Shown: positions 47,102 to 56,228 of the stretch, piece by piece
Layout of the letters: the number at the start of each line of letters is the position of its first letter
Position numbering within the stretch: position 1 is the first letter of the stretch
NCBI RefSeq assembly: GCF_000427425.1
Contig: NZ_KE386495.1
Span: 795,072-859,071 of the forward strand
Reading direction: 5' to 3'
Origin: Caldanaerobius polysaccharolyticus DSM 13641
GTDB taxonomy: Bacteria > Bacillota > Thermoanaerobacteria > Thermoanaerobacterales > Caldanaerobiaceae
DNA: 64,000 nt
Program-made: the position numbers and the translations under genes
Notes under the pieces: generated by a model
Told to the model about the DNA's origin: nothing
The model's input: only the letters and a program-made list of their open reading frames with translations
Databases searched by the model: none

Positions 47102-48619
47102 ATCAAGCCCGATAACTCCTATGATACTCCCTGTTGTATCTTTGATAGGGAAAGAAAGGGTTATACAGGGTTTTTTTGTTATAGCAGATATATAAATTGG
47201 TGAAATATATTCTTCTCCGTTAATGCTTTTTTTGAACCATTCCCTTACACCGGCATTTGCTATGCCTGCTTCCGGGATTGAGCAAATAAATCTTCCTTTT
47301 TTGTCATTGGTCCATATTGCCTCGATTAAATCGTATTTATTGATAAAGTCTTTAAGGATCTTTGCGTGGGTCGACATGTCCATCGTCAACAGATCCATAT
47401 TTTTGCAAAGCTCGTCATTTACTATTTTAATGCATTTTTCTATATTCTCTTTTATTGTGGTTTCTTCAAAAGATATGGTGGGGGTGTCTGCGGTGTCAAG
47501 TAGTTGCGCTAAGTTGTTTGATGCTTCATTTAACCTGTTGCTCAGTTCGGCTATTTCCTGTACGCTGTATCTTTGCTTATCAACAGAGTTGTAAACCGCT
47601 CTTACGCTCTGATCTGCTCTGTAAATTATTTCTTCTATAACTTCAACCATATCTTTTATATCTTTTGTCAATGTAGATTGTTGTTCGGATATTTTGCCGA
47701 TTTTTTCTAGCATTTCCACTGCTTCATTAAACAACGCACTTATATTTTTGAGTTTTTTTTCAATGCTATTTGACGCCTCAACTCCCTTTTTTACTCTTTC
47801 TGTGTTTTTTATCATAGTATTGTATACGTTATGCATTTCATTTTGAACGCTGTCTACGAGTTTACCGATGTCTTTTACCGCTTTGCTGGTATTATTTGAT
47901 AACTTTCTTATTTCTTGCGCCACAACGCCAAACCCTTTGCCTGTTTTTCCCGCTTTTGCAGATTCTATTGAAGCGTTCAATGCCAGCAGGTGGGTTTGTT
48001 TAGAAATGCTCTCCACAGTTTCAAGGATGTGTATTATTTCTGTGGAAACGGAATTCAGTTTTTCCACGTATTCCATTGTGCTGTTTGTCGAGTCATGGAT
48101 TTCGTTTACAATACTTATTATTTTCATTATTTCATCAATGCTTTTTGTGGCTATCTCTTTAGATGCAAAGTTCTTTAATTTCATTTCCAAGGATATGTTT
48201 TTAGCGTCTTCTACTATACTTGTCATGTTTTTTATTTTTGATATGATTTCGCGAATTTCTTCGTTGACTTGTGAGTGGAACTTGGCCATATCAAGGGTTT
48301 GGGCATATAATTGTTGGGTAAACGCATTGTTTTCATCCATAGTAATGTAGAGTTGCTGAGATACAGCGGATATCTGGCTTGAAGCGACCTGTACGTCATT
48401 GTTAAATTTGTCTAGCTCTTCTTTTGAGCTATCAGCTTTTGCCTGCAATTTACTGATATATTTGTTTTCACTGCTTTGTAAATAAAATGCTCCAACAGTG
48501 GATAATAAGATGTACAAGGACATTTTAACCCATAAAAATGCATCTGGGATTGTTAAAAACAATATTACGGTGATAAATATAATACTGAATTGAGAAATTA
48601 TAATTTTGTGTTTGTTCAT
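47090..48619 (-). CDS. Methyl-accepting chemotaxis protein with C-terminal sensor domain
   Basis: 509 residues from the ATG at 48619 (GGAGG upstream). Two adjacent membrane helices at the N-terminus (about 6-45) are followed directly by a long coiled-coil signalling domain (about 50-370). This carries the hairpin tip motif [36 protein letters not shown] (family EIA region). A C-terminal ~130-residue Cache/PDC-like domain ([32 protein letters not shown]) follows. No HAMP domain and no extracellular sensor are seen, so the sensor is predicted to be cytoplasmic, an uncommon order. The leader carries an attenuator-like structure. Confidence 0.87.
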   Translation of the reverse strand: MNKHKIIISQFSIIFITVILFLTIPDAFLWVKMSLYILLSTVGAFYLQSSENKYISKLQAKADSSKEELDKFNNDVQVASSQISAVSQQLYITMDENNAFTQQLYAQTLDMAKFHSQVNEEIREIISKIKNMTSIVEDAKNISLEMKLKNFASKEIATKSIDEIMKIISIVNEIHDSTNSTMEYVEKLNSVSTEIIHILETVESISKQTHLLALNASIESAKAGKTGKGFGVVAQEIRKLSNNTSKAVKDIGKLVDSVQNEMHNVYNTMIKNTERVKKGVEASNSIEKKLKNISALFNEAVEMLEKIGKISEQQSTLTKDIKDMVEVIEEIIYRADQSVRAVYNSVDKQRYSVQEIAELSNRLNEASNNLAQLLDTADTPTISFEETTIKENIEKCIKIVNDELCKNMDLLTMDMSTHAKILKDFINKYDLIEAIWTNDKKGRFICSIPEAGIANAGVREWFKKSINGEEYISPIYISAITKKPCITLSFPIKDTTGSIIGVIGLDLKI

Positions 48620-48647
48620 AGTATATGCCTCCACGTACAAATTTAGA

Positions 48648-48704
48648 GTAAAATAAAAAAGCATTCAACACGGGTAACACATTTCAACGCCGTTGTTGAA
48701 TGCC
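48648..48704 (-). promoter_or_regulatory. Terminator/antiterminator-like leader of the chemoreceptor gene
   Basis: On the minus strand, GCATTCAAC pairs with GTTGAATGC (48695-48703 with 48661-48669), followed by a TTTTTTATTTT run: an intrinsic terminator between promoter and start codon. The same upstream arm can instead pair with the nearer GTTGAAATG (48680-48688), forming an alternative hairpin that excludes the terminator. This is the layout of an attenuator; the sensed signal is unknown and it does not match riboswitch consensus sequences I know. Confidence 0.55.
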
Positions 48705-48731
48705 TCTGCGATATATTTAAAATGCACAATA

Positions 48732-48760
48732 ATTATAACATATGAAAGGCAGATGCGCAA
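48732..48760 (-). promoter_or_regulatory. Promoter of the chemoreceptor gene
   Basis: Minus strand: TTGCGC (48755-48760), 17-base spacer, consensus TATAAT (48732-48737). Transcription would start near 48725, giving a leader of about 105 bases that contains the hairpin switch. Confidence 0.7.
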
Positions 48761-48782
48761 TGATTTAAACGATGAATGGGCA

Positions 48783-48811
48783 TTGAACATCTTTCCAATC
48801 TCTGCTATAAT
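48783..48811 (+). promoter_or_regulatory. Promoter for the unrecognised genes at 48835-50232
   Basis: TTGAAC (48783-48788), 17-base spacer, TATAAT (48806-48811), divergent from the chemoreceptor promoter 23 bases away. The transcript leader would contain a small ORF and two hairpins (48862-48886; 48886-48905). Confidence 0.7.
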
Positions 48812-48834
48812 CTAAGCAAAGTGGAGGAATTGCT

Positions 48835-48924
48835 GTGCAGACCATAGCTTTAATGGTAGAAGCATCCGCTAGAGGAAATGGGATGCTCTCTGCTCCAGCG
48901 GAGAGAGTATGTCACGTTGCATGA
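48835..48924 (+). CDS. Possible small leader ORF (29 codons)
   Basis: A GTG start seven bases after GGAGG (48823-48827) opens a 29-codon frame (QTIALMVEASARGNGMLSAP then AERVCHVA) ending at 48924, just after a good promoter. Two hairpins lie within it: GCATCC/GGATGC and CTCTCTGC/GCGGAGAG. It could be a leader peptide or a fragment of a lost gene; the evidence is a ribosome site and position only. Confidence 0.3.
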   Translation: MQTIALMVEASARGNGMLSAPAERVCHVA

Positions 48925-48960
48925 AGGTATAGTTCTGCCATAACAAATAGGAGGTATTAT

Positions 48961-49575
48961 ATGATAAAAGAATACGATGAAGTTAAGGAAATCACTTGGG
49001 AAAATATTTGGACTTATTGGAAAGAATGTGCATCTATTTATGAGCCTAAACTGCTAATACCTTTAAAAATAGAAAAAATTTACGTAAATTTTAAGGATGC
49101 CAATATTTATATTCATGGTTATGATTGGATTCACATAAACAATTACAAGAAACGGATTGAATACGTTACAACCAGACCGATAGAGTTTTTGTATTTCGGA
49201 CCATGCTTAAACAAAGGCACATTGCATACTTTAGAGATTTTGGCAGAAGCACAAGATAACATAAAAGATAGTGCCGCCATATGGCTTTCAGCGTTTACAA
49301 ACGAAATGATGGATTCTTTACCATATGGATGGCGGGGTAAAGGGTATTCTATTTTGTATAAGGTGCATATAGAGTCATACAGTCAAATTAAAGAAAAATA
49401 TTTTATGTGGCATCATGCTATGAAAAAATTATTGCCAGAAGTCTGTTTTTCTTATGAGTTTTTGGAGGGCATGAGCATTAATTCGTATCGGCAAATTGTA
49501 GAGCTTTCCGTGATTAGTTCAGCACAAATACTAAACAACTATGTCGCAGTTGAATACGATTCAAGAACAAAATAG
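48961..49575 (+). CDS. Hypothetical protein, 204 residues
   Basis: I do not recognise this protein. It starts MIKEYDEVKEITWENIWTYWKEC after AGGAGG, is acidic to neutral and rich in Tyr, Ile and Trp (DANIYIHGYDWIHIN, PIEFLYFGPCLNKGTLHT), and has no membrane helix or signal peptide. The composition suggests a globular cytoplasmic protein. It stands between a chemoreceptor and another unrecognised gene, downstream of its own promoter. Transfer from elsewhere is plausible because insertion sequences lie just to the right. Confidence 0.7.
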   Translation: MIKEYDEVKEITWENIWTYWKECASIYEPKLLIPLKIEKIYVNFKDANIYIHGYDWIHINNYKKRIEYVTTRPIEFLYFGPCLNKGTLHTLEILAEAQDNIKDSAAIWLSAFTNEMMDSLPYGWRGKGYSILYKVHIESYSQIKEKYFMWHHAMKKLLPEVCFSYEFLEGMSINSYRQIVELSVISSAQILNNYVAVEYDSRTK

Positions 49576-49686
49576 ACAGCTGTCCGTACTCTAAATAAAT
49601 GTTAGTTCCAAACAGTATATTTCTACCGTTATAAGGTTTGTATAGTGCGTGATACTGGTGATTAAACAGAAAAGGAGGAACACGAT

Positions 49687-50232
49687 ATGGATCAATGGAA
49701 AAACATTATAGAAGAAACGCTTAAAGATTTATATTATAAACAAGGCTTAACAGATAGAAATATTGCAGAACTTTATGGAGTCACAAAAGGTAAAGTCCCC
49801 GATTTAAACGTAAAAAATATAATATCACGCTTGAGGAAAAAAATAATCGATGATTTGGCTTCACAAAATAGTGAGCTTTTTAACAAATTAAATGAAGAAT
49901 CTAAAGCCAGACTTTTAAGATATGAAAATATTGATGGAATTGCAAAAGCATTGACACATTATGCTTTTAGAAATGGACCGGTTGAAGAAATGCATGCTGA
50001 TGGAAAATTGACGCAAGACGATATGAAAACCTTAAACAAATATATGGTAAACCGTTTAGCCGGAATTCTTTCCGCGGTTTTTGAAGGAAGATGGTTACAA
50101 CTAGAATTGTTATATACATTTTATCAAAATTATGGTACAAATTGGGACAAGGCTGAACCGGACATCAAAGAATTGGAAATGATCTGGAATAAAAGCATAA
50201 AATTGCTTGATAAATTGCTAAGTCAAGAGTGA
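49687..50232 (+). CDS. Hypothetical protein with N-terminal helix-turn-helix-like segment
   Basis: 181 residues after an AAAGGAGG site. The N-terminus (LYYKQGLTDRNIAELYGVTKGKVPDLNVKNIISRLRKK, about 17-55) has helix-turn-helix spacing, as in sigma-factor-like or phage regulators. The remainder is helical (GIAKALTHYAFRNGPVEEMH, RLAGILSAVFEGRWLQLELLY) and ends in a charged tail. I cannot name a family. It may regulate the adjacent unrecognised gene, 111 bases upstream. Nearby insertion sequences suggest an acquired region. Confidence 0.7.
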   Translation: MDQWKNIIEETLKDLYYKQGLTDRNIAELYGVTKGKVPDLNVKNIISRLRKKIIDDLASQNSELFNKLNEESKARLLRYENIDGIAKALTHYAFRNGPVEEMHADGKLTQDDMKTLNKYMVNRLAGILSAVFEGRWLQLELLYTFYQNYGTNWDKAEPDIKELEMIWNKSIKLLDKLLSQE

Positions 50233-50338
50233 CACATCGTGCAAATAAGTTGAATTGGTATTTTCCATCATAAGTATGATCAGGCTGGTTATTAAATTTA
50301 AGTAAAAGGAAGCCGCTCCTGCTGTAGAGGAGCAGGCA

Positions 50339-50872
50339 AAACCATGCCCTCCACGGTGCTATAGACGATGCTACCGGTGAAATTCTCGGTCTTTATACGA
50401 CTAAAATCAAGCTAAAGGCCGTGTGGAAAGGCCTTGGGGTACTCTTCAATCACGCCTGCCAGTGGAATTTAAGATTGCATCAATATCTACCATAGACGAA
50501 GCTAGTGAGTTTTTAAAAAATTACATTCCTGAATTCAATAAGTTGTTCTCTGTGGAACCTAAAGGAGCTGGATCTGCTTTTCGCCCACTTCCTGACGAGT
50601 TAGATCTCGACTGTATATTCTGTATCAAGCAAAAAAGAAAGGTGGATAGAAGCGGCGTATTCTCATTCTACGGTAAACAGTTCAAAATTGAGCCAAAAGA
50701 GAACCAACCTTCCATTCCACCCAAAGCAACTATAAACGTATTCATAAGTAGTATATCAGGAGTACGGGTGAAATACAAGGGGGTGGTCTATGAAACGGAA
50801 TTATTTATTAAGCCTAAGAAGGTTGCGGATAGTGCTCCAAAGAAACGGAAGTCTATTACGAGTTACGTTTGA
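50339..50872 (+). pseudogene. ISNCY/IS1202-type transposase remnant
   Basis: The first part reads HALHGAIDDATGEILGLYTT, a DDE-transposase segment with a catalytic Asp pair. An internal deletion and frame change then join it to the C-terminal part (frame 50423-50872): ERPWGTLQSRLPVEFKIASI, AGSAFRPLPDELDLDCIFC. The intervening core with the second Asp is missing, so it is inactive. An intact IS30-type element lies ~220 bases downstream. Confidence 0.75.
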
Positions 50873-51070
50873 AGACAACGACCGAGACATACTTGAGATG
50901 CTCTGTGAGATATTTCTCGGTAAATACAAGAAAGTGGCTTGACATTTAAGTTCAGTGCATGATCCCCATTCCCACGTTGTCAGACCTCTATTGCAGGAAG
51001 GAAACCACTTATGCCGTGAAAAGCCTTGACAACAATGGGCATAGGGGCAAAGTCCCCTAAGTTTTTGTTT

Positions 51071-51084
51071 TATTAAGTGACATT
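51071..51084. repeat. 14-bp direct repeat, left of the IS30-type element
   Basis: TATTAAGTGACATT occurs here and again at 52309-52322, each six bases outside the element's inverted repeats. IS30 elements normally duplicate only 2-3 bp, so this may be older repeat context or part of an earlier element's end. Confidence 0.6.
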
Positions 51085-51090
51085 CTTAAA

Positions 51091-52302
<1,212 letters not shown>

Positions 52303-52330
52303 TAACCTATTAAGTGACATTTTCAAAAAA

Positions 52331-52500
52331 TATTGACATGATCTAATAAAGACATTTTAAACGCATATAGGGGAAAAACAGAGAGAAAGTGAGAAAACGT
52401 GAGCAATATTCTGAAAAAAAAAAAAACGGAGAATATTCGGCTAATTTGGCTGAATTTGGACTTTGAAAATGTTTTTACAAAGAGATATTATAGTAATCAG
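52331..52500 (+). repeat. Promoter-associated repeat, copy 3 of 3
   Basis: Matches copies at 12911 and 19871: ATAAAGACATTTTAA (52346-52360), GAGAGAAAGTGAGAAAAC, a 13-A run, GAATATTC (52431-52438), GGACTTTGAAAATGTTTTTAC and the -10 box. Very similar to copy 1 even in the long A run. Its left end seems clipped relative to the others, where IS30 and short direct repeats adjoin. Confidence 0.85.
52463..52491 (+). promoter_or_regulatory. Promoter inside repeat copy 3
   Basis: TTGAAA (52463-52468), 17-base spacer, TATTAT (52486-52491), identical boxes to the copy-1 promoter. Serves the ABC operon at 52829. Confidence 0.7.
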
Positions 52501-52828
52501 AAAGTTTATTAAAGAGTTTAAAAAAGATAAAATAAATTTAATAAGATATGGTGTGATATTTGTTAGAAATGACGTTTAATAGGGAGTGATTAGTTAATGT
52601 ATTAAAGTATTTACTTGAGAATGTTAAAATAAGGATTATATTTAAGCAGCAAGGGGAGGTGTTCTTGTAACAGATACAGAAATTTACTATCCTAAGCCGC
52701 CTGAAATTGGTGATATTAATAATACTATAATTGCAGGTGATAGCACTATCTCAAGACCTTAAAACAGGTTATTACGGGTAATAGACGTTGAGAAATTAAT
52801 TAAATAAAAGTTGAGAGGGGTATGAAAA

Positions 52829-54118
52829 ATGGGGGGAAATTTAAAAAAAGTAATTGCATTAGTAATTAGCTTGGCTGTAATTACTATTGTTCTACCAGGA
52901 TGTGGTGGTAGAAGTGTTAACAGCAGTTCGACTTCTTCATCTGGCACTGTAACTATTACATATGCAATTTGGGATAAGAATCAAGAACCTGGAATGAAGG
53001 CCATAGCAGACGTATTTCATAAGAAATATCCTAATATTACCGTTAAGGTTGAAGTTACACCTTGGGATCAATATTGGACTAAAATGGATGCAGCTGCTAC
53101 AGGAGGATCTCTACCGGATGTTTTTTGGATGCATTCAAATAATTTTGTGAAGTATGCTTCAAATGGTATGTTAATGGATATAACAAGTAGAATAAAGTCA
53201 AGTAAACTTTTAGATATGAACAAATTTCCTAAAGGATTAGTAGATTTATATACGTTTGATGGAAAGAATTATGCGATACCAAAGGATTATGATACAATTG
53301 CTTTATGGTATAACAAAACTATGTTTGATGCTGCCAAGATACCTTATCCAGATGATAGTTGGGATTGGAATAAACTCTTAGAAGTTGCTCGGAAATTAAC
53401 TAATCCAAACAAGGGTGTTTATGGTTTTGTAGCTCCAGAAGATGCTCAGCAAGGATATTACAATTTTATATATCAAAATGGTGGATATGTAATATCTCCT
53501 GATGGAAAAACATCAGGGTGGAGTCTCCCGGCTACTAAAGAGGCAATACAATGGGATGTGGATTTAAGTACCAAGTATCATGTTTCACCAACTCAAGATC
53601 AGTTTGCACAGACAAGTTTTGCGCAGTATTTTGAAGCAGGAAAAGCTGCTATGGGATTATTCGGTTCTTGGATGGTAAGTGAATTTGACGCAAATAGCTA
53701 TGTAAAAAAGAATTGTGATGTTGCAGTTATACCAAAAGGAAAACAAAGGGCAACTATATATAATGGTTTGGGAAACGTTATTTCCGCTAAAACAAAATAC
53801 CCAGAGCAGAGTTGGAAATTTCTCGAATTTTTAGGTACACAAGAAGCAAATATGATTCAAGCTAAATACGGCTCAGCAATACCTGCATATGAAGGGACTC
53901 AGCAAGGCTGGATAGATCATTTTAAAAACTTTAATGTGAAAGTTTATCCGGAGATGTTAAGTTACGGTGTTCTAATGCCACACTCGAAGACTGCTTCAAA
54001 GTGGCAACAAATTGAAAATGATATATTAAAGAAAGTTTGGATGAAACAACTTTCGGTAGATGAGGGATGCAATCAGCTTGCACAACAAGTTAATGCCCTT
54101 TTAGCTACTGAAAAATGA
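52829..54118 (+). CDS. Sugar-binding lipoprotein, family 1 extracellular solute-binding protein
   Basis: 429 residues with lipoprotein signal (LKKVIALVISLAVITIVLPGC, Cys about 25) and Ser-rich linker. Fold motifs: ITYAIWDKNQEPGMKAIADVFHKKYPNI, GGSLPDVFWMHSNNFVKYASNGML, YAIPKDYDTIALWYNKTMFDAAKIPYPDDSWDW, AAMGLFGSWMVSEF. Aromatic-rich sites suggest oligosaccharide binding. ATG 52829 follows GAGAGGGG by eight bases. Followed by two permeases and an alpha-galactosidase, so alpha-galactosides (raffinose- or galactomannan-type) are a likely ligand. Confidence 0.9.
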   Translation: MGGNLKKVIALVISLAVITIVLPGCGGRSVNSSSTSSSGTVTITYAIWDKNQEPGMKAIADVFHKKYPNITVKVEVTPWDQYWTKMDAAATGGSLPDVFWMHSNNFVKYASNGMLMDITSRIKSSKLLDMNKFPKGLVDLYTFDGKNYAIPKDYDTIALWYNKTMFDAAKIPYPDDSWDWNKLLEVARKLTNPNKGVYGFVAPEDAQQGYYNFIYQNGGYVISPDGKTSGWSLPATKEAIQWDVDLSTKYHVSPTQDQFAQTSFAQYFEAGKAAMGLFGSWMVSEFDANSYVKKNCDVAVIPKGKQRATIYNGLGNVISAKTKYPEQSWKFLEFLGTQEANMIQAKYGSAIPAYEGTQQGWIDHFKNFNVKVYPEMLSYGVLMPHSKTASKWQQIENDILKKVWMKQLSVDEGCNQLAQQVNALLATEK

Positions 54119-54247
54119 TATAAATTAAAGAACCAAGTTCTGCTGTGTTAATGCTTAAGCAGTTTGGACTTGGTTCTTAACATAAACTAATAAATCTACA
54201 TGAAATATACAATGATGGAAGAAACAATAGAAGGAGAAGGATGGAAA

Positions 54248-55153
54248 ATGAACGAATTTAAGCTTAAAAGAGGAAGGAGAAAATGGGAAGATTACCTTTG
54301 GGCTTATTTAATGATAGCACCTACAATAATAGGCTTGATAATTCTAAATGTTTGGCCGATACTTCAAACAATATATTTGAGTTTAACTAAGTCAGGTGAT
54401 TTTGGACATAATCAATTTGTAGGTTTAGAAAATTACAAGCGCTTATTTTTGGATCATGAAGTTATGCGGGCTACTTTGAATACTCTTGAATATGCAATAA
54501 TTTCTGTTCCAGCAGGTGTATTCCTTTCATTAATTGTTGCGGTTTTGTTAAACTCAAATATAAAAGGAAAAACGATTTATCGTACTATCTATTTTTTACC
54601 AGTTATTTCTGCTCCTGCCGCTATCGCTATGGTTTGGAGATGGTTGTACAATTCAGATTTTGGATTGTTTAATTATTTTCTTTCTTTAATGAGCATACAC
54701 AAAATTAATTGGCTTACCGACCCAAGAATTGCTTTAATTTCAATAATTATTGTTGGAATATGGAGTAGTCTTGGATATAATATGGTAATCTTGCTTGCTG
54801 GTTTACAAGAAATACCAATAACTTATTATGAGGCGGCTGAAATTGATGGAGCAGATCCTTTTAGAAAATTTTTTTCTATAACGTTACCTTTGGTATCACC
54901 AACTCTGTTTTTTGTAGTAGTTACTTCAGTAATAGGTGCGTTGCAGGTATTTGACTATATATTTATGATGATTGATAGGACAAGTGTGGCTCTGAGCACT
55001 ACTCAATCTTTAGTGTATTTATTTTATAAATATTCATTTATTATGTATGATAAAAGTTACGGTTCAACTATAGTAGTGTTTTTATTTATAATTATTATGA
55101 TTATTACTTTAATACAACTTAAATTACAGAAAAAATGGGTATATTATCAATAA
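54248..55153 (+). CDS. Sugar ABC transporter permease, MalF/UgpA type
   Basis: 301 residues from ATG 54248 (GGAGAAGG upstream); the frame is open to 54200 without a ribosome site. Six membrane helices beginning LWAYLMIAPTIIGLIILNVWP, and the ATPase-docking EAA loop TYYEAAEIDGADPFRKFFSITLPLVSPT. Pairs with the next permease to form the channel for the lipoprotein at 52829. No ATPase is encoded nearby. Confidence 0.92.
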   Translation: MNEFKLKRGRRKWEDYLWAYLMIAPTIIGLIILNVWPILQTIYLSLTKSGDFGHNQFVGLENYKRLFLDHEVMRATLNTLEYAIISVPAGVFLSLIVAVLLNSNIKGKTIYRTIYFLPVISAPAAIAMVWRWLYNSDFGLFNYFLSLMSIHKINWLTDPRIALISIIIVGIWSSLGYNMVILLAGLQEIPITYYEAAEIDGADPFRKFFSITLPLVSPTLFFVVVTSVIGALQVFDYIFMMIDRTSVALSTTQSLVYLFYKYSFIMYDKSYGSTIVVFLFIIIMIITLIQLKLQKKWVYYQ

Positions 55154-55170
55154 TGTAGGAGGTATAGATC

Positions 55171-55998
55171 ATGAATAAAAAATTAAAAACTAGTAATATA
55201 ATTATTCATTTTGTGTTAATAATCGGAGCGATATTAATGATAATCCCATTTTTATGGATGTTTTTAACTTCGTTTAAAACTCTTGCAGAATCTACAACTG
55301 TACCACCAACTATAATACCACATCAATTCAAATGGAATAACTATTCAGAAGTTGTCAAATTATTGCCATTTGGAAAGTTTTATTTAAATACAGCATTAAT
55401 GATAATGTTTAGGATAGTTGGTTCGGTTTTTTTTAGTGCTATGGCAGCTTATGCTTTTGCAAGAATTAAGTTCCCAGGAAGAGATTATCTTTTTATGATA
55501 GTACTTATCCAGATGATGGTACCATCACAGATATTTATAGTTCCTCAATATCTTTTAGTTTCAAAATTAGGATTATTAAATACTGTTACAGCGTTGGTGA
55601 TACCTGGTATAGTAAGTGCTTTTGGAACGTTTCTTTTACGACAGTTTTTTATGGGATTGCCTAATGAACTGGAAGAAGCAGCAATATTAGATGGATGTAA
55701 CAGATGGCAAATATTTTGGAGTGTTATGCTGCCGCTAACAAAATCTGGATTGATAGCGGTTGGAATATTTACAGCATTGTTTGCTTGGAGAGATTTAATG
55801 TGGCCTTTGGTAGTAAATATGTCTGTTGATAAAATGCCGTTATCAGCCGGTCTGGCTTCGCTTCAGGGTCAATATTCTACTAATTTTCCTCAATTAATGG
55901 CAGGCTCTATGATAGCGATATGGCCAATGTTATTGATATTTGTAATATTTCAGAAACAGTTTATATCAGGTATTTCTACTACAGGTTTAAAGAGTTAA
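55171..55998 (+). CDS. Sugar ABC transporter permease, MalG/UgpE type
   Basis: 275 residues, six membrane helices, EAA motif ELEEAAILDGCNRWQIFWSVMLPL, C-terminus FISGISTTGLKS. It starts 18 bases after the MalF-type gene with an AGGAGG site. A stray permease tail follows at 56009. Confidence 0.92.
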   Translation: MNKKLKTSNIIIHFVLIIGAILMIIPFLWMFLTSFKTLAESTTVPPTIIPHQFKWNNYSEVVKLLPFGKFYLNTALMIMFRIVGSVFFSAMAAYAFARIKFPGRDYLFMIVLIQMMVPSQIFIVPQYLLVSKLGLLNTVTALVIPGIVSAFGTFLLRQFFMGLPNELEEAAILDGCNRWQIFWSVMLPLTKSGLIAVGIFTALFAWRDLMWPLVVNMSVDKMPLSAGLASLQGQYSTNFPQLMAGSMIAIWPMLLIFVIFQKQFISGISTTGLKS

Positions 55999-56008
55999 CA
56001 GACAAAAT

Positions 56009-56119
56009 TATTTTACGGTAGCAGCTGCTTCGATTACAGCGGTTTTGCCTGTTGTATTTTTATACTTGTTCTTGCAAAAATATTTTATTCAAGGCATGGT
56101 AGAGAGTGCAATAAAATGA
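56009..56119 (+). pseudogene. C-terminal fragment of another MalG-type permease
   Basis: Reads YFTVAAASITAVLPVVFLYL and ends FIQGMVESAIK with a stop at 56117. This is the last helix and tail of a sugar permease, 10 bases after the intact permease gene and not identical to its tail. It is a relic of a second transporter lost by deletion or recombination. Confidence 0.7.
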
Positions 56120-56125
56120 ATAAAC

Positions 56126-56180
56126 TTGACATGTCAATGAAATATTAAAGCTTCCCAAACGCAGCGTATTAAGATATAAT
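56126..56180 (+). promoter_or_regulatory. Palindrome and promoter upstream of the alpha-galactosidase gene
   Basis: TTGACATGTCAA (56126-56137) is a perfect 12-bp palindrome. Downstream, TTCCCA (56152), 17-base spacer and consensus TATAAT (56175-56180) form a promoter with a weak -35. The palindrome at about -60 could be an activator or repressor site. Confidence 0.5.
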
Positions 56181-56228
56181 TTCAATGGATATACCGTTGT
56201 AGGTAAGAGATAATTATCAAAGGAGGGA

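Larger units (their letters stand above)
52303..52828. other. Intergenic region with repeat copy 3 upstream of a sugar ABC operon
   Basis: Contains repeat copy 3 with its promoter and then a ~330-base leader. Within it, AAGGGGAGG near 52650 precedes a start-less fragment TDTEIYYPKPPEIGDINNTI ending at 52760, probably a gene relic. No intact gene is supported. Confidence 0.65.

Noticed and set aside
48620-48760. Cyclic-di-GMP riboswitch before the chemoreceptor gene
   Set aside because: The leader is short and lacks the conserved GEMM core; only a terminator and an alternative hairpin are present.
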